Part shown: in pieces, positions 55,741-64,000 of the stretch | How positions within the stretch are numbered: position 1 is the stretch's first letter | How the letters are laid out: every line of letters starts with the position of its first letter | NCBI GenBank assembly: GCA_022376515.1 | Contig: WTXI01000001.1 | Coordinates: forward strand, 744,001-808,000 | DNA: 64,000 nucleotides | Direction: 5' to 3' | From: Lactifluus volemus | Taxonomy: Eukaryota > Basidiomycota > Agaricomycetes > Russulales > Russulaceae | The notes under the pieces: model-generated | What the model saw: the letters and a program-made list of their open reading frames with translations, nothing else | Databases searched by the model: none | What the model was told of the DNA's origin: nothing | Translations under genes and position numbers: made by a program

Positions 55741-58700
55741 ATGGAACACTCTCATCTTGTGCCACTACAACCACCATTACCACTACCTCTGCCACTACAA
55801 TTATCTCCTCTCCGAGTCAACAACAACGACCGTCGTCGTCTTGACTCGTTCGAATCTCTTTCCCTTTCAGCGCCCTCCCCTTCGCCTCCATTCTTTCATC
55901 CTCCCTCTCAATCCCAGTCTCCTCCGCCCTCTCCTCCCCTAATGTCGCATCGTCCTCGCTCTCCTAAATCCGCAGTGCTTTCTGCACCCAAGTTTCCACA
56001 AAGTCCCACGCCTATTAACTTTCATCCCTCATCAACGGTCGGCATACTAGGTACTTCTTTCCCTTCGAGCCTTCCATCATCCTCAGGGCACTCGAGTCCA
56101 AATGTGATCGACCTGACTACCTCGCCATCGCCATCTCCTGTTCCACCGCCGCCGCCGCCGCCGCCGCCACTACCCAGTTTACCTCGGCTACCACAGTTCT
56201 CCTCTACGTTACCTACCACCCTCGAGGGAGCTTCACCCAAGACCCCTGTTTGTATCGGCCGTCTGGATGTAACGGCTCTAATATTATATCCATCGGCGTA
56301 TCTGGAAATTTCCCCCTCGGAACCATCGGGGTCAGACCCAGTATGGGGCCCTGTTCGATTACAGTACGAGCGCACCACCACCACTCTGGAAGTGAAGATA
56401 CTATTCAGATCAGGACTCCAAACAAGAGGAGCTTGCAGGGGGAAATATATCCTGGCGAGAACTTTGCCGTTGTCGAACGAAGAGCCTCGTCAATTTTGGC
56501 GCCTATGCTTGGGAAAGGTCTGATACGCCTGGATTGTAGGATTCGCAGAGGGAATCGGCATGTGGTGCTTCACTCTGCTCATATTTTCTTCATGTAAACA
56601 TGAATCGCACAGCTCCCTGTTCTCCCGCTCGAGGTCCTTGTATACACTCCGAAGGGTAACATCGTCGTGGTCGGAAACTTTCTCCGCCAGAATGGTCTCC
56701 TATTAGAGCACCCCTTATTGATTCCTACTCAAATTCTCTATCATAATCCTCATAATCCACCGCCAGGAGGTCACTCATCCGCTGTCATGGCGGGTTCGCG
56801 CACCGAGTACAGCGGTCCTGGTGGCAACTCCAGTCGATGGACGACTCCCACCATCTCCGGAAAGACCGTCGAGGTACAACGCGCTCAGGTAGATGAACTG
56901 TTCAAGAATTTGCGAGGTGGGGAAGAACTTGAGGAGATGGAACCTCGTGCGTACTCTCGCAACATTGTTTATTGCCTCTCCAACACCCGTGCTCCGCTCG
57001 TTTCAGCCCCTGAAATTGGGACACTCCTATATCCGCATCAAAAGAAAGCCCTGACTTTCCTTCTCGAAAGAGAGCAGGAAATTGACAGGGGGAGCCAAAG
57101 CTCTACTTTGTGGCAATGCTTGCCTAATCCTATAACGGGCCAAAAGGCTTGGTGTCACATCGTCACCCAAACGGAGCTCTCAGAAGCACCCCGTGAATCG
57201 AAAGGCGCCATCTTGGCCGACGATGTGAGTACGATGTCATAGTGCGGAGGTTCGATCTACTGACGTGCGCTCCGCGTATTCCAAGATGGGCTTAGGCAAG
57301 ACGATCACTTGTGTCTCTCTTATAGCCGCAACTCTCCAAGTTGCGAAAGCTTTTGAGGCGGTGCCTATAGTCCCTCCAACACCTCCTAGCACGGCTTCTC
57401 ACGGATCCGACCTCACTGCAGAACATTTTGCTGGCCGTGTATGGGGAATGCCACCGTCTTCTACACCACCTGTGTTGTCCCACGCGGCAGCAAAGGCGAA
57501 GGCAAAGGAGGCAAAAGCTCTGGATCTAGCAGAAGAACAATACGCTAGAGCTTGTCGTATCAAATGCAAGAGCCGTGCCACTCTGGTTGTCTGTCCACTG
57601 TCCACTGTCGCGAACTGGGAAGACCAGTTTCGAGAGCATTGGAGTGGATCGTGCGTGTCTCGGGTGGATCAGGAAGCTCCACTAACCCAGACTTGTCGGG
57701 CACCCAGACGACCTTAACAGCCATGTTTACCAACGGTGCGGATGCAGATGGCCCCCCGTCGGACGATGGAAATATAGTCTCGCGAGGGAAGAAAGGCACA
57801 CCTCTCCGCGTCTATGTGTACCATGGAAATGCTCGTCGCCCTGACCCTACGTTCCTTGCCGACTTCGACGTGGTCATCACCACATACTCCACGCTTGCCT
57901 CGGAATACTCAAAGCAAACCCGCAGTCTTGACGATGGAGATGATGCTGCTAGTGATTCTGGTAAAGAGACAACCGGCAAACCGGCGAAGCATACAAAGAT
58001 TGGAAAACGCAAGCGACCAACGAACAATCGGACCGAGGCTACCAGCCCCTTGCAGAGCGTGCATTGGTTCAGAGTTGTCTTGGATGAGGCACAGTGAGTA
58101 ATGCTTGATCAGATGACTTGTCTGCTACCTCGGTTTGACTTGCCTACTTAGTTCCATCAAAGAGCTCAACACCGTCGCATGCCGCGCCTCTTGTGACCTC
58201 ATGGCAGATCGGCGGCTATGCTTGACCGGAACGCCAGTACAAAACAAGCTCGACGACGTGTTCGCTCTGATCAAATTCTTAAAGTTATCTCCTCTCGATG
58301 ACAAGACTACATGGACGGAGTTTATCGGATCTCCCGTAAAATATGGCCAGCCGCTTGGTGTCGCCCGGTTGCAGACCATCATGAGAAGCATCACATTACG
58401 ACGCACCAAAGAGAGCAGGACCCCGGATGGCCAGCGTATCTTGACCCTTCCCCCACGCCGCGATGAACTTCGCTTCCTGAAGTTTGATACACAAGAGCAG
58501 GAGCTTTATGATCGATTCTTCAACGAGTCAAAGGCAGAATTTCATGAGCTGTCTCACAAGAATGAGGTCATGAAGAACTACGTGGGAATTTTGCAGAAGA
58601 TTCTTCGTCTTCGGCAGATTTGCGACGATCTGGAGCTCGTGAAGGGCAAAGGCCTCCTTGGCGATGCACAGCACGAGGCGTCATACGAAGAGACGGTGGC

Positions 58701-59967
58701 TGCGATCGCTGCAGAAGGCATTACCGCTGCTCGCGCTGCCGTTATATTTGCCCTGCTACGTGAGGCTGCTACCACGCAGTGCTCCGATTGCGGCGTCGAA
58801 CTCTGTCCTGCCGAAGTGACGTCCAGCAGCGGCAGCGGCGCTGACAGCGATATCAACTCCGCTGTTAAGCGGAGCCGAAAGACGAAACCTTCGCGTGCGG
58901 GCACCCGGCAGAATTCACCCGCAACTCTACAAGCTCCGCGCCCGGTGATGACCCGATGTCAACATCTATTCTGTAGATATTGTTTCAAACGCAAGGTGGA
59001 CCCGGAGCGGCCAGATGGTGAAGCCGAAATCGTCAAGCCTTGTTCCGTGTGCCAAAACATTCTGCGCCCAGCAGATGCTGTGGAATTTGACCTGAATACG
59101 GTGGCCACAGAGGCCGGAAGAAAGAGGAAGCCTGGAAAGCGAGACAAGAAGTCCCGCCAGGCGTCGTCGTCGGTGGCTTTCCGTCCGTCGACCAAGGTCA
59201 AAGCGTTGCTAGGCGACCTTACTCAATTTTCCAAGGCCAACCCCCATTCGGTTAACTACGATCCTACATCGCTGGAGGTGCAGATGGTCGATGACCAAGG
59301 GAACATCCTCGATGACGGCGTTGTCAAAACTGTGGTCTTGTACGAGCGTCTCTTTGTTTAAGCCGTCACGGCCCCTGTACTCATGACTCGTTCTCAGTTC
59401 GCAGTGGACAACGATGCTAGACCGAGTGGAAGACGCCCTGGATGCCCATGGTATTCGCTACGAACGCCTGATGGCACCATGAAACGAGAAGATCGCAGTC
59501 GGGCCATAGATGCGTTGAAGAGTGACCCCGGCTGTGAAGTCCTCTTAGTCAGCCTCAAGGCGGGAGGCGTTGGCCTGAACCTCACTGCCGCACAGCGTGT
59601 GTACCTCATGGATCCATACTGGTAAAGCGACCATGTACATTTAGATTAGGCCTCTGCCGTCTAACTAGAATTTTTTTCCCAGGAACCCTGCGGTTGAGAA
59701 TCAGGCGGTGGATCGCATAGTTCGTGGTTCCTACTTGTTTTTCGTACATCGTGCTAACCTGACACCCTGGGGTTACAGCACCGCCTCGGTCAAACAAGGC
59801 CCGTAACTACGGTCAAGTTGATCATCGAAAACTCAATCGAAGCGCGCCTCTTGGAGGTACAGAAAAAGAAAACAGAGCTGGCCAACGTGACACTAGGACA
59901 GAACTTTAGCAAGCATGACTTGATGCAACGCCGAATGGAGGAGCTCAGGCAACTCTTTAGTCGCTAG
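55741..59967 (+). CDS. Rad5/HLTF-like SNF2 ATPase with RING finger
   Basis: DNA translocase/ubiquitin-ligase type protein of post-replication repair. A Pro/Ser-rich N-terminus holds VIDLTTS, a SUMO-interaction-type motif, and a Pro9 run. Then a HIRAN-like region (TPVCIGRLDVTALILYP, PGENFAVVERRASSILAPML, GLIRLDCRIRRG, LEVLVYTPKGN). SNF2: YPHQKKALTFLLERE, ILADDMGLGKTITC, ITTYSTLASEY, DEAH across the junction at 58094, CLTGTPVQNKLDD. The RING sits between the helicase halves: CSDC, CQHLFCRYC, CSVC. Helicase C: FSQWTTMLDRVEDAL, LKAGGVGLNLTAAQ, VDRIHRLGQ. Breaks at 57641-57642, at 59470 and between 56341 and 56385 are each fixed by one base. Ends ELRQLFSR at 59967. Yeast Uls1 is an alternative relative. 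Confidence 0.9.
56146..56168 (+). repeat. (CCG)7 microsatellite in the HLTF-like gene
   Basis: Seven perfect CCG units plus CC, coding for a polyproline run just after the VIDLT motif. In-frame trinucleotide repeats like this vary in length without breaking the frame. Confidence 0.9.
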
Positions 59968-60131
59968 AACTTTTCGCACGTTGTTATTTTCCCATCGTCT
60001 CAGTAAATACTGTTCATTCCTTGTCAACAATAATCATAATGTGATACATAATAGGTGTATGTATACATCATTCATGATAATTATTTAGATGACGTAGAGT
60101 AGTGATGTATACCCAAAGTTGTGCGTGTGTG

Positions 60132-62431
60132 CTAGAAGGCCATTTCCGCGGCGCTACTCCCAGGACTGAGCGCAAATATAATGCTTTGGCTGACAAAGAG
60201 ACCGATGGTGACGCCGATTGCAACCTGAATCATGCGCAGACCGAGGGTAAAGCTGCTGTAGTACTGTTGCACAGAACTGTCGTAGTTTCCCGTAAGACCA
60301 CCAGCTTGCGCAAGGCCAGACTAGAGCGCGAAAGGCCCCTCTCCTCAGTGGAACTTCGAGGACAAGGCAAGAGAGGGTATTTCAGAGAAGACAACATACC
60401 GGTACGAGGAAGAGCACGCCAGTGACCATCGATGTGAAGGCTGTCCCACGAGACCATCTTGAGTACATATTTCCCAAAAGACCGATGACAAGCGCCCCTG
60501 CTGCGGGCGCGAGCGCGCCCTTGTCAGACAAGAACCAGTTTGAGACTTTGTTCGCAGTGTAAGAGCAGCACGAGAAAATGATCATGATAGGCAGCCGCGA
60601 GCTCCGGAATGACTGTAGATTCGAGAGAGAGGAACAGGCCGAGTAGAGGGGCACTAGGAAGAACATCGTCCACCAAGGGAAAGGCTGACGGTACCACGGC
60701 CAGCTTGGGTCGCGATAACATCCTGGAAGCACAATGAGTTAAGTTACGAGTGCCGCGGCGTGAGGGTAAGAACGGACCTCGAGAGATGTGACTGTTCGTG
60801 GCATTGACAAACCCGAAGGTCCCGTTGAAACTAAGGTCGGCCATAGAATTCGACGTGTTGTGGGCGGTGAAGGTCCCATGTATGACATCGGCCTTGAGTG
60901 CACTTTTGATGACGCCAAGCGAGTTATAGTGCTTGTGGTTTACGAAAAGGATGGATAAATCCGACCCTATCGTAAGGCCGAAACCCTTGCATGCCAAGAA
61001 AGTCGCACGATATCACACTACACCCAACCAATCATGAGATTGCACGCACCAAAAAGAACGTATATATGATAGCATATATCAATCGCACAGAGCCGCATAG
61101 GATGTTACGAGAGGTCAGCTCAAGAGCGCTTATCACTGCGAGGTTTCAGCGTCAAGACACGGACCGCATACAATCAAAGCAACGGCTCACAGATCGTAAA
61201 TCCGGGGAGAATCAAGACCACGCCAGCAGACGAGATTGAGCTATAGCAGAATAGACGGCCAGGAATGCTGCTCAATGATCGAGCGACGAAGGAAACGATG
61301 ATGGATACAGATATCCTGCAAACCATGAGCTGACGTGAAGACTAAATAAACAACAACGCATACTCGTATACATTGGCATAGACGGAACTCTTGGCTGCCG
61401 CTTGGAGACCCAAGTACTGCAAGACACAAGCGCAGGTGCCGCTGACCCACATGTCGATAAAGCTACCGCCAAAGGCAACCGGACAGATAACTGAGGCGCA
61501 GCCAAAGGCCAAGCCGCAACGCGCGATGAGGGGATACAACGGGGGCGCACGGAGAATGCGGTCGAGTGCGTAGAGTCCATCCTGGACGGCGATGTGGTCG
61601 TCAAAAACGCCGCGGTAAGTATCGTGGACGTTGTTGAGGGCCGAGAGCGCAATGCGCCCGCTGGAGCGCACAAATGCAGCTCCGTCGTGCGTGTCTCGCC
61701 GTCGTTGAAGGAGACCATGATGATACCGGGAATATACGCGAACGAGGCCTGGATGAGTAGCTTGTCCGAAGCCGCAAAGAGCTGCCTCTCGACGCGGTGG
61801 GATGGTGCGCCGAAGGTGAGGAACGCTTTGGCGAGCAGGAGAATGAATTTCTTCCGGTGGTCCAACGCTACGTTTGTGCGATGCAAATAAATAAATAAAA
61901 TGAGACCAGATGAGGAGGAGGGTAGCAACAAAGGGAATGCATGCGTACGAGCACGGCTATTTGCAGACTGGGACGGGGAACGCCTCTGCTCCAGGGAAGT
62001 GGAACCCTTTCTTTCAACGCCGACATTGCCGTCAATGATAATTTACGAGCATTGCCAAAAGGGTTGGACGCCTGATTCCCCTCTGCAATGGCGGTGGGTT
62101 CGGAATCGTCGTCGTTTCCATTGTGCCCAAAGAAAGAGCGGTGAGGCTGGTTCCCGCGAATAAGGGAAGACAGCAGAGTGGACCTGCGTCGAGGATTGAT
62201 TTCTACTTGCTCAGGCCAGGAATCCAACGGGTCCCTCGACTGCTCGTCAAGATCATACGTGAAGTCGGGTGGGTTGTCCAAGACCCGGCGAGAGGATCGC
62301 GGGCTCTGGAGCGGATCAGAGGCACCCTGACTGTTATTGCCGCCATGGTTCGTATCATCTGACTGCAAAGTTCCTGAGAGGGACGAGGATGGTAAAACGC
62401 TGGCGGTCGACTTGGAGAAAGCTTGTGACAT
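60132..62431 (-). CDS. ThrE/Prm10-like multispan membrane protein (DUF1212 family)
   Basis: Member of the ThrE/Prm10 family; bacterial ThrE exports threonine and serine, and fungal members are largely uncharacterised. A disordered N-terminus of about 130 residues (MSQAFSKSTASVLPSS, SLLSSLIRGNQPHRSFFGHNG) precedes the ThrE domain: KFILLLAKAFLTFGAPSHRVE, FAYIPGIIMVSFNDGETRTTE, PLIARCGLAFGCASVICPVAF. Further helices lie in the second half (SSISSAGVVLILPGFTI, LSDKGALAPAAGALVIGLLG, IQVAIGVTIGLFVSQSIIFAL), about ten in all. The start at 62431 is the last ATG of the frame. One apparent frame break after TTELH (near 61683) is again healed by one base. It ends at 60132, convergent with the HLTF-like gene. 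Confidence 0.85.
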
Positions 62432-62589
62432 GGTGGTAAGAGAATAAGTGCCGAGATGCATAAATTGACGCAATAGACCTCAAACCAAACAAAGATCATA
62501 TATATTCAAGATACACTACTACTACTGAATACAGCGACAGCACCGAAAGCGAGATGACGAATCATAAAGGGCTTCAGAAAGCTACAAAG

Positions 62590-64000
62590 CTACCAAATCT
62601 GCGGAGCAGGAGGAAAGTAATCATTGGGAAGGAGGAAGGCATCAATACCGCTCTGTGAGAAAGTATTTCCACCTAAGCTCTGATCGGAAAGCCACACGGG
62701 GAGTTGTTCCGTCGAAGTGGCCTCAAATCCGCGCCAGATGTTATCCACATTGGCGACGTAACCAGGGTGTGTGGACGGATACGCAGGGAGACTCTGGGGT
62801 GGACCATTGCACTTGGGCCAGTAGATGTATCGTACATGCTTGGGGAGATAGGTGTCGGATTGACCACCTGGTTGACTGCCATACTTGCTGGACGCTCCAC
62901 TGGGACTTTGGATTGGTACGATTCACGGGGGAGTTTTGGAGAGACAGACGAAGAACCCGTCTTCCGCTTCATGCTCCTCTTCAACATCAGTTGTAGGGTC
63001 AAAGCATAGCGTTTGCCTGGAACTGACGACAAACGTGTCAGTTCAAAAGGGCCCCCCCCGAAACCATATTGCTCACTTTCTGCCATGAGGGAAGCTAAAG
63101 TTTCGACTTGCTCCCTGATCTCGGCGACATTGCACTCCTTAGGGCTAGTGGAAATGTCAACCGCCACTTAAGGCACATGTGAGAAAGGCTTACAACAACC
63201 GCGCGAGGCGGAGCAGAAAAGAAGCAGCGAACGTGGCGGTTGCATGAGTATAGTGGACAGCTACGATACATTCAGATAAAAGGCGCGCTTATGTCGGTCG
63301 TAGGACTTACCATATTTCATTCCCTCTCGATATGTGCGCGATTTGACCGTGATATCCAGGCCTTGACGAGCAATTTGAATCGACTTGATGGCAACCTCTC
63401 TCTGAGAGGCAGGCATCTTTTGAACATCCTCGGGACCATTGATACCCCGGAGAGCCGTAGCGCTATGGTATAGTTCTGCATGTAGTTGCTGAATTTGCAG
63501 GCTCTGCCGGTAGAATGCTAAGCAGGAAGATGAGTTGGAGGTATGGTGTTTGCCATTGATGGGCCTACCTGCATCTTCATACTTCTGAGAGAAAGCCTGA
63601 TCCCAAGTCTGGTACCAATGCTTGAACTCTGCATAGGCGCTTCTCAATATCTCGAACGTCCGCTCGTCGACAGGTCCATGGGCGAAGGGTGACAGATGAT
63701 TAGTGATTCGCTCCCGGATTGCCACCAACTCCACCATGGAGACAAGACGCATGTCATCTTCGATCGCCAAAGGATGTCGTAGCATGAGGCGGCACTGCCA
63801 AATAGTCTCATCGTCCTTAAGAATGGCAGGCCGCCCAGTACCGTAGGACATCCTATCATGATCAATGAGGCAACGACAAACAAGTGGTATAAAAGGGACA
63901 CACTGGTGCTCGAAAAGGTACAGACAGAACCAAGTACGAGCCGCAATTATGAGTTCCCTGTCTTCGGGTCCAGATGATGCTTTGTTACATTCCATGCGCC
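62590..64000 (-). CDS. Fungal-specific transcription factor (C-terminal part)
   Basis: The middle-homology (fungal_trans) region of a Zn2Cys6-type regulator; the N-terminal zinc cluster lies beyond the right edge. Seen: ELIIAARTWFCLYLFEHQ, the hallmark MSYGTGRPAILKDDE, IWQCRLMLRHPLAIEDD, RLVSMVELVAIRERI, FKHWYQTWDQAFSQKY and SFLxFYRQSLQIQQLHAELY-type sequence. The C-terminus is Ser/Pro-rich and ends with VDNIWRGFEATSTEQLPVW and a short acidic/aromatic tail (DAFLLPNDYFPPAPQIW) that could activate transcription. About six introns. The stop is at 62590-62592. The target pathway cannot be told from this part. Confidence 0.85.

Overview
The window is nuclear DNA from a filamentous fungus, most likely a mushroom-forming basidiomycete (Agaricomycetes). 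The genes are broken by many 45-65 nt introns with GTRNGT-type donors, spacers are short, and the protein set is eukaryotic and fungal: a Kog1/Raptor, p150 dynactin, Sec8, a QDE-1-type RNA-dependent RNA polymerase, a DH-PH-FYVE Rho GEF, a fungal-specific transcription factor and a ThrE/Prm10 transporter. I can support 25 protein genes. Two run off the edges: KOG1 at the left and a fungal transcription factor at the right. I see no transposon, rRNA, convincing tRNA or CRISPR array.

Layout. 1-8.1 kb: KOG1 (TORC1) and p150-Glued dynactin, divergent. 8.3-15 kb: a C2H2 zinc-finger protein, adenosine kinase and NAD-malic enzyme (divergent), and a two-RRM U1A/U2B''-type snRNP protein. 15.2-21.3 kb: an acetylpolyamine amidohydrolase/HDAC-like gene and an RdRP sharing a 129-bp promoter. 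21.7-26.8 kb: a LysM membrane protein, a four-helix MARVEL-like protein and an orphan membrane/disordered protein. 26.9-32.6 kb: a WD40 protein and a Rho GEF. 32.8-38.2 kb: RPL28, a small basic protein, S-formylglutathione hydrolase and an FHA-domain (Rad53/Chk2-like) kinase. 38.5-47.4 kb: the LSG1 ribosome-export GTPase, a LYR-motif protein and the exocyst subunit SEC8. 47.5-60 kb: a Mi-2/CHD-like SNF2 remodeller, a degenerate RNase III-dsRBD protein and a Rad5/HLTF-like SNF2-RING ATPase, in tandem. 60.1-64 kb: the ThrE/Prm10-like transporter and the truncated transcription factor.

Most of this is housekeeping. The interest lies in gene architecture and sequence quality. First, about twenty conserved reading frames break by exactly one missing base, and each is repaired by adding one G or C, nearly always next to an existing G or C. 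This looks like systematic G/C drop-out in the assembly, not gene decay, so naive gene calls here will be wrong. Second, several genes carry micro-exons of 8-12 nt. In the RdRP and the kinase these encode the catalytic core (DYDGD; the DVK of HRDVK). Third, the HDAC-like/RdRP promoter holds two palindromes, one of them a perfect MluI-box. Fourth, the last RPL28 intron is five times the usual length and can fold into H/ACA-like hairpins.

All family calls rest on reading motifs by eye. Exon boundaries are hand-inferred and several are approximate.
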